Source: Paraglaciecola hydrolytica (GTDB taxonomy: Bacteria; Pseudomonadota; Gammaproteobacteria; Enterobacterales; Alteromonadaceae). Taken from it: DNA of 64,000 bases. The stretch spans positions 192,845-256,844 of the forward strand of contig NZ_LSNE01000007.1 of assembly GCF_001565895.1 (NCBI RefSeq). Direction: 5' to 3'. The notes under the pieces were generated by a model, which searched no databases, was not told the origin of the DNA, and was given only the letters and a program-made list of their open reading frames with translations. The stretch's first letter is position 1, and each line of letters starts with the position of its first letter. The position numbers and the translations under genes are program-made. Positions 1 through 8,800 of the stretch are shown here, in pieces.

Positions 1-24
1 TTTTTCTATTTTGGTGACGGACAT
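1..24 (-). CDS. 5' end of a gene running off the window
   Basis: An ATG at 24 on the minus strand opens eight codons to the window edge (reading MSVTKIEK), preceded by an AAGGGAA Shine-Dalgarno-like stretch about six bases upstream. The product cannot be identified. It would be co-oriented with the amidohydrolase gene that precedes it on this strand. Confidence 0.45.
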
Positions 25-196
25 AGAATTCCCTTGTGTGTTGTGTGTTTTATTATTATGTATGTTTACCGCTAATTAGAGATTCATCAAGCGTTGTATA
101 GAGCACCACGCGTGACATCGAATTAACGACTTACACTAATCAAATTACTGAATTTTGGATAGTAATAAATTGTGCTGTGTTACACTTTTTTTATAC

Positions 197-1909
197 TTAG
201 TTTTTACTCGTTTGAATTAATTCTCCAAATACCACACGGCCTTTTATTACTGTGGCTAGCACCTGTGTCGCGGTGATATCAAAGGCACTGCTGTTATTGT
301 CAATTGGCGCGGCCAGTACAATCAGATCAGCCTGTTTACCCACTTGTAAACTGCCAATATTGTTTTGCTGACCAAGCACTTTAGCGGCATTGATAGTGTA
401 AGCGGTGAGTAATTGTTCGGTCGTTAGGGCTTCGTTAACATTTAACCCGGCGTATTCGGGGTGCTCTGCATTGAGGCGTGACTGACCAATAGCGATGGCG
501 GCAAAAGGGTTAAAGCTCGATACATTCCAGTCACTGCCACCGGCCAAGGTTGCGCCTTGATTTAATAAGGATGCTGCGGGATACACTAAGCGCTGACGAT
601 CTTCACCCAAATAAGGTGCAATGGCATCGAAACTGTATTCATCAGGTTGCGCCCACAATAACTGGACTGAGGCAATCACATCCAGTTCAGCAAAGCGCTT
701 AAAATCGCTAGGGTCGATTAACTGCAAATGCGCCATGCTGAGGCGCGTGTCGCTAGTGGGGGCTTGTTGGCGCAGCAAAGTAAAAGCATCAAACACCTCT
801 CGTACCGCACCGTCACCAATGGCATGTACATGCAAACTAAAACCACGTTCTGCGGCCATCAAGACAAACTGATTGAGTTGAGTCGGTGGAAGATACAGTT
901 CGCCTGAGTTACTAGTGGTTTTACCCTCAATATCAAAGTAAGGGCTAAGTAAACCCGCCGTTTGAGTGGGAAACTCCATCACGCCATCGGCAAAAAGTTT
1001 AATGGTATCGGCTTTGACTCCACACTGTTCTGCTTGATTTTTTAAGTCAAGTAAACGGCTAAATTCGGCGTCATCAGCTGTACCATCACTACCTAGTGCG
1101 ATAGTCACCGAGGCAGTTAGTTTGCCTTGCTGATACAAGGCACAAAAAGTCTCGATACTTTGGGCATTGCTGTTGGCTTCTAAGAATGCAGTAATACCTG
1201 TTTGCTGAAATTGCTTTAATGTTTCACTTAAGGCATCCACTCGTTGTTGCAATGGCATGGGCGGAATATGTTTGCTGACCAGCGCTGTCGCGCCATCTCT
1301 GAACATGCCCGTTGGTTCGCCCTTGCTATCATGGCTAATTTTGCCAGTAGAAGGTGCGACAGTAGTACCATCCACCCCAGCGAGCTCAAGGGCTTTGTTA
1401 TTACCCCACGCTACGTGAGCATCGGTACTCACAAGCCACAACGGGCGATGACTTAGTATGCCATCGAGTATGTAACGGTCGAGTACTGTACCTACACCAC
1501 GCACGTTTAATACTTGTAGCCAGTCATCGCCAGGCTGCTGCTGATCACAGGCATGGATTTTCTCGCTAAGTTGTTCGATAGAAAGTTTTTCATCATCCAT
1601 TGAACAAGCATTCATCGCCAGCGCACCTTCAATGCTATGAATGTGGCTGTCGATAAGGCCGGGCAGTACCATTTTACCTGCCATTCTTACTACTTGGCTG
1701 TTGTGGCCTTGAGCCTGCAATGCCTGTGCATTAGTGCCAATGGCGATGATACGCCCATCTTTAATGGCAATGGCTTGAGCTAAATGTTGTGCTGCATCTT
1801 GAGTATTGATGCGCGCATCCAGCAAAATTAAATCTGCCCCCGGTTTAAACGTCTGGCAAGCCGCTAAAAATACGATACTTAAACCACATACTACTGCTTT
1901 AATTTGCAT
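197..1909 (-). CDS. Amidohydrolase family lipoprotein (YtcJ-like)
   Basis: Predicted metal-dependent amidohydrolase of the YtcJ/amidohydrolase-3 group, about 570 residues. The N-terminus is a lipoprotein signal ending in a LAAC lipobox, so it should be anchored in the envelope. A GLIDSHIHS metal-binding HxH motif lies near residue 85 and a late GGSDWNVSSFNPF segment carries the conserved Asp. The C-terminus holds the GKQADLIVL strand typical of the composite beta-sandwich domain. I choose the ATG at 1909, which has AAGGG nine bases upstream, over an upstream in-frame TTG at 1936. It sits 45 bp after the M20 peptidase gene on the same strand and may be co-transcribed with it. Substrate unknown. 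Confidence 0.85.
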   Translation of the reverse strand: MQIKAVVCGLSIVFLAACQTFKPGADLILLDARINTQDAAQHLAQAIAIKDGRIIAIGTNAQALQAQGHNSQVVRMAGKMVLPGLIDSHIHSIEGALAMNACSMDDEKLSIEQLSEKIHACDQQQPGDDWLQVLNVRGVGTVLDRYILDGILSHRPLWLVSTDAHVAWGNNKALELAGVDGTTVAPSTGKISHDSKGEPTGMFRDGATALVSKHIPPMPLQQRVDALSETLKQFQQTGITAFLEANSNAQSIETFCALYQQGKLTASVTIALGSDGTADDAEFSRLLDLKNQAEQCGVKADTIKLFADGVMEFPTQTAGLLSPYFDIEGKTTSNSGELYLPPTQLNQFVLMAAERGFSLHVHAIGDGAVREVFDAFTLLRQQAPTSDTRLSMAHLQLIDPSDFKRFAELDVIASVQLLWAQPDEYSFDAIAPYLGEDRQRLVYPAASLLNQGATLAGGSDWNVSSFNPFAAIAIGQSRLNAEHPEYAGLNVNEALTTEQLLTAYTINAAKVLGQQNNIGSLQVGKQADLIVLAAPIDNNSSAFDITATQVLATVIKGRVVFGELIQTSKN

Positions 1910-1954
1910 TGCTTTAGCCCTTTCTGAAACACTCAAAGCTCTTTGGTCACGCTA

Positions 1955-3352
1955 TTACTTGGTTAAATCTTTCAGTACCGAATTCCACATTTTTAATGAA
2001 AACGGCAGAGCTGTCACCGGAACTCGCTCATTTAAACCATGGGCATAATCGTCAGAAGCTTTCATAAATATACCAGTGAAGGTGTAACTGGGTATGCCCA
2101 CAGCCCTAAAATGTGAACCGTCTGAGGCACCTGAAGCCATATGTGGAATAATCGGCAAGGCCGGATAATGGTCGTGAATAGCCCGGCCAATGGCACTAAA
2201 TACATCGGGGCGCAGGGGCGAGGCATCACTGTCTAAAGTTGAGTCGTAAACCGTCCACTCTAAATTATCATTGGCAGCGACTTGTCTGAGAACCTCTAGG
2301 GTTTGGGCAACGGTGACCCCTGGGAATATCCGACAATTGATCATGGCGGTTGCTGATTGGGGTAAGGCATTGTCGGCGTGGCCGCCAGTGAGCATAGTAG
2401 GGACACAAGTCGTACCCGTTGAGCCCACATATTCAGGGTGACTACGCAGGGTTTTCAAGGCTTTTTTATCCTTTGGATCTTTGGCAAAAGTCAGCATAGC
2501 TTGACCAAGTTCACCGCCGATCATAGGGGCAATTTGTTCAAAATAAGAGCGAGTAATGTCGCTGTAAGCTACCGGAAATTGATAGTTAAAAATATTATTC
2601 AGTGCCAGCATTAAATCTTTAATGGCGTTATCATCACGTGGCACCGAACTATGACCACCGGGATTGGTGGCTTTCATCTGAAAAGAGGCATAGGTTTTTT
2701 CGGCGCTATCCACCATAAAGGATATAGGCTTGCCTTGCTCATCTAATTGACCACCACCACCATCAGCCACTAGGGCAAATTCAGCATCAATTAAATGGCG
2801 ATAGGTGGTTGCTAAAGCGCGGGTGGATTTCATCAGGGTTTCTTCATCACCCGACAAAGCCAAAATAATATCTCGGGATGGCACATAACCTTCGGCTTTA
2901 AAACGCATTAATGTCGCGGCCAATACTGAGAGTGGAAACTTGTCATCAGCCGTGCCACGGCCAAAATAATAACCATTTTCTTCAATCAGGGTAAAAGGAT
3001 CACGTTGCCAATCTTCGGGGCGCGCATCCACCACATCCATATGGGCAGACAATAAAATTGGCTTTTTAGCTGAGCGACCATCACCCCGATAACGCACCAC
3101 TAATGCCGCGGTATCTTCTATCGGGATAAGATGAATATCTTCAGTAGCAAAACCACCTTGTTTAAATTCATCGGCCAGCAGTTGGGCCAACTCAGGTACT
3201 TTATTAAAACCAACTGAGGTGCGCATGGCCACACTTTTACGTAGCAACTCTAGCGCTTTATCTTGATAGGGGGCTTTGTCGCTGGCTTGGGCCAATAAGC
3301 CGCAAGGTAGTAATAAAGCAACTGCGATGAGTTTTAGCAAATGATGACGCAT
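1955..3352 (-). CDS. Secreted M20 family metallopeptidase
   Basis: A dizinc M20/M25/M40 exopeptidase or deacylase of 465 residues with a signal peptide cleaved near residue 23 (ending LLAQAS). Visible ligands and catalytic residues are H104 and D106 in SAHMDVVDA, D136 in GRGTADDK, and E170/E171 in LSGDEET. A C-terminal YAHGLNERV supplies the last His. The central lid domain with GGHSSVPR is present. Length matches carboxypeptidase-type M20 enzymes. The start has AAGGAA 7 bases upstream. Likely periplasmic removal of amino-acid or dipeptide residues; exact substrate unknown. The amidohydrolase lies directly downstream. Confidence 0.88.
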   Translation of the reverse strand: MRHHLLKLIAVALLLPCGLLAQASDKAPYQDKALELLRKSVAMRTSVGFNKVPELAQLLADEFKQGGFATEDIHLIPIEDTAALVVRYRGDGRSAKKPILLSAHMDVVDARPEDWQRDPFTLIEENGYYFGRGTADDKFPLSVLAATLMRFKAEGYVPSRDIILALSGDEETLMKSTRALATTYRHLIDAEFALVADGGGGQLDEQGKPISFMVDSAEKTYASFQMKATNPGGHSSVPRDDNAIKDLMLALNNIFNYQFPVAYSDITRSYFEQIAPMIGGELGQAMLTFAKDPKDKKALKTLRSHPEYVGSTGTTCVPTMLTGGHADNALPQSATAMINCRIFPGVTVAQTLEVLRQVAANDNLEWTVYDSTLDSDASPLRPDVFSAIGRAIHDHYPALPIIPHMASGASDGSHFRAVGIPSYTFTGIFMKASDDYAHGLNERVPVTALPFSLKMWNSVLKDLTK

Positions 3353-3627
3353 TGTTGTTCCTTAGATTTAGGGCTGTTTTCACAACAAGGCGCCTCGCCT
3401 AAGTGATCTAATAAGCCGTGATAAAGCAAGTTTTTATATTTGAGGCAGTAATGCGTTGTAACATGATTTAGGTTTTTGGAGTAGATAGCTTTTAACTACA
3501 TGATGATTTATTTTTTGCTAGGTGGGATTGGGCTAAAACCCAGCGATGAGCAACTAATTGCCCATCGAACTATTCGACTAAAAACAGCTGCAACAGTATT
3601 GGATAGCAAAACACTCTAGCTAGCAGC

Positions 3628-5109
3628 TTAGTTTTGTAGATGTAAAACCAGATCTTTTATAGGCATTGGCCTACCTAAATAATAACCCTGTGCTTCTTGG
3701 CAACCCATTGCTTTTAGGGCTTGCAGCTGTTCGGCTGTCTCAACACCTTCAGCTACTACATTGATATTAAAGCTTTTTGCCATGGCGATAATGGCATTCA
3801 CTATAGTTCTTGAACGCGGATCATGTTCAATTTCAGACACAAAACTACGGTCTATTTTGATCTCGTCTACGGTCAAATCTTTTAGCATCGCTAGGGAGGT
3901 GTAACCCGTGCCAAAATCATCTACTGAAAAAGTGAGTCCGCTGGCTTGCAGATTAGAGATAATACTCAAACTTTTTTTCATGTCATTGAGGGTGGCGGTT
4001 TCAGTAATTTCTATGCGCATACAGGTGGCTAAAGTTGATTGAGTCAGGATAAATTGAGTCAGTTTATACATCTTATCGGCGTTGTTAAATTCAGTGGCAG
4101 AGACATTTACCGCTACATGTTTGATTTTGTTACCTAATAAACCTGATTGCCCCAGTTCTTGCGAGGATTTTTTAACGACCAATTTTGAAATGGCGCTGGA
4201 TAAGCCATTTTCTTCGGCCAAGGGAATAAAAATGTCAGGAGAAATAAACCCATGTTGTCCATGGTTCCAGCGCACTAATACCTCAACACCACTCGCCACC
4301 TGATCAGATAAGGTGTACTTAGGTTGATATACCACGGTTAGTTGTTCACTTGATATCGCCTTTTGCAAATCAATAATCATTTGCCGGCGTTGTAAGGCTT
4401 TTTCAGTCATCGCTTTATCATGAAACTGAATGGCATTTTTGGTTTCTTTGGCAATGCCCAATGCATCTGTTGCAGCCACCATTAACTCTTTAGGCGTACG
4501 CCCATCAATGGGGTAAAGTGCAATGCCCAAACTACAAGTGGCATTAATACCAAAATGACGGCAACGTTGATCAAAGATAATTTGTATACCTCGTACATGT
4601 GCTTCCATATCGAGGTTTTCACCAAAGCTATTAAAACTGGCAAATTGATCGGCTTGCATACGAGCTACGACAGAACCATGCAAAGTAGCTTGTTCAAAAT
4701 GCAGGGCTAAATCTTTAAGCAACTCATCGGCACGTTCAAAGCCAATGGATTCATTAATCATTCTAAAATCATCAATATCCAAATAACCCAAGACTAAACG
4801 CTCGTTGGGTTTTAGTTCTTTTATTTTTAAATCTAAAGAACGGATAAAGAGATTAATGTTGTACAAGCCAGTAAGAGCGTCAGTGTCATTAGCCCTATCC
4901 AAGGCATAATTGTTGCGCAGCACCAGAGTAAACAACATTAAGGCAGTGATGATGACAAACGCCAAACCTTTGTAAGTTTGGATCTCAGCTATTAAATCTT
5001 GATCACCAAATACTGCCTCAACAATCGAATCTGAGAATAAAATCCAGGCAGCGGCAAAAATCACATAAATTAAAGCGACTCGTAAAGCAGATGTTGTTGA
5101 ATTATTCAT
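3628..5109 (-). CDS. Membrane GGDEF/EAL protein with degenerate GGDEF
   Basis: Bitopic cyclic-di-GMP protein. In the numbering from the upstream TTG at 5145, two hydrophobic segments lie at about 21-37 and 59-76, then a GGDEF fold (about 88-245) and an EAL domain (about 255-505). The cyclase signature is QADQF (164-168), so cyclase activity is unlikely. The EAL half looks intact: E288 in EVLVRW, N347, E379/E382 in EITET, D409/D410 in DDFGTGYTS, K430 and a C-terminal VVAEGVET. Predicted c-di-GMP phosphodiesterase, possibly regulated by its dead cyclase domain. The start is uncertain: ATG at 5109 or TTG at 5145, neither with a strong ribosome site. Confidence 0.88.
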   Translation of the reverse strand: MNNSTTSALRVALIYVIFAAAWILFSDSIVEAVFGDQDLIAEIQTYKGLAFVIITALMLFTLVLRNNYALDRANDTDALTGLYNINLFIRSLDLKIKELKPNERLVLGYLDIDDFRMINESIGFERADELLKDLALHFEQATLHGSVVARMQADQFASFNSFGENLDMEAHVRGIQIIFDQRCRHFGINATCSLGIALYPIDGRTPKELMVAATDALGIAKETKNAIQFHDKAMTEKALQRRQMIIDLQKAISSEQLTVVYQPKYTLSDQVASGVEVLVRWNHGQHGFISPDIFIPLAEENGLSSAISKLVVKKSSQELGQSGLLGNKIKHVAVNVSATEFNNADKMYKLTQFILTQSTLATCMRIEITETATLNDMKKSLSIISNLQASGLTFSVDDFGTGYTSLAMLKDLTVDEIKIDRSFVSEIEHDPRSRTIVNAIIAMAKSFNINVVAEGVETAEQLQALKAMGCQEAQGYYLGRPMPIKDLVLHLQN

Positions 5110-5247
5110 GAATTTTGCCAATTTTTTTGCCGAAACCTTGCTCAAAAGCCAATGCCGCGAACTATGCCCGAAATTGACTTAATTTGCCAGTGAGTGAGTT
5201 TTTTGGGGGGAGCCCACTAAGGGCTTTATTTACGCTGATGCTAAGGC

Positions 5248-6117
5248 TTAGCGTTTAAACCCAACCAGCGTCGAAATCGGATAGTGGTCAGAAATATAAC
5301 GCTCGCCATCACGATCCTCATGGGTCGTGTAGTGGCTGCTACGTAAGCCTTTACTGACAAAGATATAGTCGATGCGCTTGTGCTCGGTAGCGTTGCCAAA
5401 ACCGTTAAAGGTTGATGCGGGTTGGTGGCCATTAACTAGGGCGGTATCGATAAATTGTAACTTTGCATCAGCGACAATGCTGGTGTAGGCGAGTTCTGAA
5501 TCTAGGGTGTTTAAGTCGCCCAACAAGATCACCGGAGAATCTCCCGCAATAGTGGGGATGTAGCGAACTAAGAATTCGGCGCTTTTCTGGCGTGCCAAAT
5601 CACTCACATGACTAAAGTGCGCATTAAACACAAAAAACACCTTGTTGTGATGAGTGAATTTAGCCCAAGTGACGATGCGTGGTAACTTGGCTAACCAACC
5701 GATAGAACCCGGCACATTGGGTGTTTCAGATAACCAAAAATAGCCACTATCTAATTGGGTTAAAGTGCGTGTGTTATATAACAAAGGCACAAACTCACCT
5801 CCGCGTTTACCATCATTTCGGCCCACACCAATAAAAGCATAATCAGGCAAGTGCTCAGCCAGCCAATCGAGTTGATGGACTAATACTTCTTGCATACCTA
5901 CGACGTCAGGCTGAGTTTGATTTAGGTGATTTAATACCCATTGTTGCCGATGAGGCCAAGCATTAATGCCATCGTGTGAGGTATCTAAACGAATATTAAA
6001 ACTTTCTACTTTGAGCTGGCTTACTGGTTTGGAAGGTTCTTGTCCATCACCATTACCAGCCTGTGCGCTGTGGTTTATAAGGGTGAATAGGCTAAGTAGT
6101 ACCAAAAATAAACGCAT
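5248..6117 (-). CDS. Secreted endonuclease/exonuclease/phosphatase family protein
   Basis: 289 residues with a signal peptide (cleavage after HSAQA, about residue 20). The EEP fold motifs are in order: N41 in SFNIRLD, E77 in GMQEVL, H167 in NAHFSH, D201/N203 in GDLNT, D250 in KRIDYIF and D277/H278 in SDHYP. These are the metal-dependent phosphoesterase residues of the DNase I/sphingomyelinase superfamily. The substrate (nucleic acid, phospholipid or other phosphoester) cannot be read from sequence. Monocistronic, divergent from the gene at 6487. Confidence 0.87.
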   Translation of the reverse strand: MRLFLVLLSLFTLINHSAQAGNGDGQEPSKPVSQLKVESFNIRLDTSHDGINAWPHRQQWVLNHLNQTQPDVVGMQEVLVHQLDWLAEHLPDYAFIGVGRNDGKRGGEFVPLLYNTRTLTQLDSGYFWLSETPNVPGSIGWLAKLPRIVTWAKFTHHNKVFFVFNAHFSHVSDLARQKSAEFLVRYIPTIAGDSPVILLGDLNTLDSELAYTSIVADAKLQFIDTALVNGHQPASTFNGFGNATEHKRIDYIFVSKGLRSSHYTTHEDRDGERYISDHYPISTLVGFKR

Positions 6118-6486
6118 CGCAGTTTCTCTCTTAATTCAACGGCCAGTGACAAAATACATATCAACTCGACAATTAAAACGCCTTTACATGACTGGCAGAT
6201 TACAGCGTGCTAAGGCGTATTTGTCACTCGTTTTGTTGTGCTGAATAAATTTAAGCTAAAAATTTTAATTCAGTGCATTAATAAAAACCTCAGAGTTATC
6301 CAAGTTGAAAATACCAGTTATTACAAGGTGTTAAGTATATTTTGGGAGGATAACTTTATCACGTTGCAAACTTGGTTTTTGTAGCCCATCTGGTTTTTTT
6401 TGACATTTTTTGAATTTAATTGGGAATAAGTTTGTGTGCTTGCCCGTTATCTCAATGTCATTCACAACAACCCAGAGGATATTAAA
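6118..6486. other. Divergent intergenic region
   Basis: 369 bases between the divergent genes at 6117 and 6487. AT-rich. A GGAATA at 6423-6428 with CGTTAT 16 bases downstream (6445-6450) vaguely resembles the ECF-type promoter seen at 18975, but a single weak match is not enough to call it. Nothing else stands out. Confidence 0.4.
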
Positions 6487-7509
6487 ATGACTCGCATTAA
6501 TAAAATTTCAACCCTATTAGGTTTTGTCACTTTCACGGCGTTAATGGGCACCGCAAGTGCTGCTGGTGTGGATTCAAACGTATCGTTAAACGTATCGGCT
6601 AGTCAGCAAAACCAGACAAATATGTCGGGCTCTGCTAGTGATAACAATATGCAGGCTCAAGCTAACAGCAACACTCAAACTGAAGCTTCTGCTTCAGCAC
6701 AAACCAGCAACGATGATGTTGCAGGTAACGAAGGCACTGAGCTAGCCGCCAACAACAGCAGCGACAATACCAGTTCTACTACGGTTGCTGTTGATGAGCC
6801 AGAATCTGAGAATAAAACTGAATCTACAACAGCTAAGTCAGAAAATGCGGTGTCTTTAGCGGCAATCAATAATACCGGAGCAAACCTTGCTCAATCAGGT
6901 GCGGCCCTTAATCAAACTGGCACTGTGCTCAGCGAAGTGGGTACCTCGTTTACGCAACAAGGTTCAGCCTTTATTGAGCAAGGTAGCGGCACGCTTTCAA
7001 ACATAAGCAGCAATGTTAAACAAGCAACGAGCATGGAACTCAGTGCGGTATTACCTTCGACTTCAGCCTTGATGCCAGCAGATACAATTGATGAGGCGCA
7101 AGCTACAGAGGCACCAGAAGCTAATGCCGGCGACGAACTTGCCGCTGCTTCACAGCAAAGTGAGCAGATGTTGGATGCCAGTTCAGCCCTAGACTCTAGT
7201 CTAAACGGTGCTTTGCAAGAGTCAGTCAAGTTAGATAGCGCTGTGGCAAGTATCACGTCTGTAGCAAGCAATGCCAGTGAGCTGACTGCCTTGGCAAATA
7301 TCACCGGTGAAGCAACACAAGCGGTAAATCAAAGCATCTCGGGTACGCTTAATCAAACCTTAAATGCCACGACTGAACAAAGTATGCAACAAGAGGTAAC
7401 CAGCCAAGTGAGTTCGGCATTGGAGCAACAAGTGGCCAGCGCGGTAGCGCTAGAAACGGCGACCGAAGTGACTAACAGCATCGCCAGTAGTCTTGGTTTA
7501 GGTATCTAG
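6487..7509 (+). CDS. Low-complexity secreted protein (Ala/Ser/Asn/Gln-rich)
   Basis: Not recognised. 340 residues after choosing the ATG at 6487 (AGAGGA upstream) rather than the in-frame ATG at 6436. A clear signal peptide ends at TASAA. The mature part is almost devoid of aromatic residues and is made of Ala, Ser, Asn, Gln, Thr and acidic residues, with a QSGAALNQTGTVL-type periodicity around residues 145-180 and further Ser/Gln/Ala heptad-like stretches to the end. This suggests an extended, disordered or coiled extracellular or periplasmic protein. It is followed by a strong terminator and then a beta-barrel gene. Confidence 0.75.
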   Translation: MTRINKISTLLGFVTFTALMGTASAAGVDSNVSLNVSASQQNQTNMSGSASDNNMQAQANSNTQTEASASAQTSNDDVAGNEGTELAANNSSDNTSSTTVAVDEPESENKTESTTAKSENAVSLAAINNTGANLAQSGAALNQTGTVLSEVGTSFTQQGSAFIEQGSGTLSNISSNVKQATSMELSAVLPSTSALMPADTIDEAQATEAPEANAGDELAAASQQSEQMLDASSALDSSLNGALQESVKLDSAVASITSVASNASELTALANITGEATQAVNQSISGTLNQTLNATTEQSMQQEVTSQVSSALEQQVASAVALETATEVTNSIASSLGLGI

Positions 7510-7530
7510 TTTACCTATTGTCAAAGTACA

Positions 7531-7557
7531 AACCGGTGATTATTCACCGGTTTTTTT
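7531..7557 (+). terminator. Rho-independent terminator
   Basis: A perfect 9-bp stem AACCGGTGA/TCACCGGTT with a 4-base loop is followed by a run of seven T. It lies 22 bases after the stop of the low-complexity gene and before the ribosome site of the barrel gene, so it may give partial read-through. Confidence 0.9.
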
Positions 7558-7570
7558 CAGGAGAAGTAGC

Positions 7571-8491
7571 ATGAAAAATTCCATTTTATTTGGTGTCGTC
7601 GTTTATTCCTTAACAAGCGTCGCTGGCTCTGCAGAATTTACCAACGCCAAGGATGCTAAAGTGAGCTTTGCTGGTCAAGCCTCAGCAGGTTGGTTACATA
7701 ACTCGTCGCTGGTGGTCGCTGAACTCGATAAAGTGGCAGCCAAGGCCGACAATGCGCTGTTTGCCAACTTAAAATTCCATGGTAAGTGGCAGGTGAGCGA
7801 CAAGCTAACAAGCAATGTTAACTACCAGTATTCACGCAAAGATTATCAAGAGTTAAATGATTACGACTTAGACATTCATCAGTTTGGTATCGATGCCCAA
7901 TATGATTTTAGCGCCGTGAGTGTGGGTTTACGTCATGACTTGGCTAAAGCCTCACTGGCTGGCGAAGGCTTTTTAGACCTGAATATCAGCAGTGTGTACT
8001 TAGCAAAATTTATTAACCCTGAGCTTTATGTCCGAGGCGCCCTTAACTTTAAAGATAAAAAGTTTGCGCAAATCACCCAGCGTGATGCCGACAATGAAGG
8101 TGTGAATGTCAGCGTATTTCAGTTTTTTCAAGGCGGTCGCACTATGTTGTCGGGCGGGCTGAGTGTTGAAAGCGAAGACGCCATCGATAGCCAATATGAC
8201 TACGATAACTGGGGCATTAATACTAAAGCCTCACACAAATTTGATATGTTTGGTGTGGCCAACCAAGTGCAATTGAGCTGGCGCTATCAGGCCAGTGATT
8301 ACCAGCAGCCCAATAACAATAATGAACTGCGAGCCGACAGTTTGATTAACTATGAAGCCCAATGGCAAATCGCAGTGCATGCAAAGGTTAACTTGGTCAG
8401 CAAAGTAGAACACGGTATATCCCACTCTACCTTAGACAGTTTGAACTACACACAAACGGTTGGCTCGCTGCAAGTGGAAGTGAATTTTTAA
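7571..8491 (+). CDS. Putative outer-membrane beta-barrel protein
   Basis: 306 residues, signal peptide ending near VAGSAEF. The mature protein is a succession of alternating-hydrophobicity strands (for example VNYQYSRKDY, VGLRHDLAKA, VSKVEHGISH) and ends in VEVNF, the aromatic C-terminal signature recognised by the Bam machinery. No plug or OmpA domain. An AGGAGA ribosome site precedes the ATG. Function unknown; adjacency to the low-complexity secreted protein suggests a possible pair but that is inference. Confidence 0.72.
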   Translation: MKNSILFGVVVYSLTSVAGSAEFTNAKDAKVSFAGQASAGWLHNSSLVVAELDKVAAKADNALFANLKFHGKWQVSDKLTSNVNYQYSRKDYQELNDYDLDIHQFGIDAQYDFSAVSVGLRHDLAKASLAGEGFLDLNISSVYLAKFINPELYVRGALNFKDKKFAQITQRDADNEGVNVSVFQFFQGGRTMLSGGLSVESEDAIDSQYDYDNWGINTKASHKFDMFGVANQVQLSWRYQASDYQQPNNNNELRADSLINYEAQWQIAVHAKVNLVSKVEHGISHSTLDSLNYTQTVGSLQVEVNF

Positions 8492-8493
8492 TA

Positions 8494-8587
8494 GAGCAGA
8501 GACTAGTGGCTAGAAACTAGTAAATAGTGGCTAGCTACTAGTGACAAGGCCAAAGCGTTTTAACCACAGAGAACACCGAGAAAATAA
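8494..8587 (+). repeat. Dispersed intergenic repeat, copy 1
   Basis: Starts with GAGCAGAGACTAG, continues through several TAGTGGCTAG/AAACTAG units and ends with AAAGCGTTTTAACCACAGAG and a GAGAAAA tail. The same order of blocks appears inverted at 16397-16498. Sits directly after the barrel gene and before the IS91-type element. Confidence 0.6.
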
Positions 8588-8660
8588 GTCTGGCAATATA
8601 AATGGGCAAAGATTTGTGGTTATTGAGCTTAGTAGTTGAATTGATTTTTATATAGATAGG

Positions 8661-8680
8661 CCGCTTGGAGCGAGAAGCGG
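8661..8680. other. Short inverted repeat upstream of the transposase
   Basis: CCGCTT and AAGCGG arms separated by eight bases. It could be part of an IS91-type left end (terIS carries small hairpins), but the element boundary cannot be fixed from one copy. Confidence 0.3.
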
Positions 8681-8760
8681 TCGGTGGGCTAATTAGTTTT
8701 TCAACCACTAATGCCCATATCTTTGCACTATAAAGTCCCAGCATGCCGACAATGAAAAAA

Positions 8761-8796
8761 CACACCTATACTGTATAAAAATACAGTATAGGTGTG
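8761..8796. other. Perfect 16-bp inverted repeat before the transposase
   Basis: CACACCTATACTGTAT and its exact reverse complement flank an AAAA loop. The repeat ends four bases before the transposase ATG at 8801, covering the place where a ribosome site and promoter should be. It could be an operator for self-regulation, a transcript hairpin limiting transposase translation, or part of the element's end. Confidence 0.9.
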
Positions 8797-8800
8797 AGCT

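Noticed and set aside
621..872. Antisense frame inside the amidohydrolase gene
   Set aside because: Lies wholly within a well-supported gene on the other strand, with no signal or family motif. Many similar shadow frames (for example 22785-23123, 23850-24173, 46285-46623) were left out for the same reason.
8538..8765. 75-residue minus-strand ORF
   Set aside because: It overlaps the dispersed repeat and the region before the transposase, has no ribosome site and a composition typical of a chance frame.
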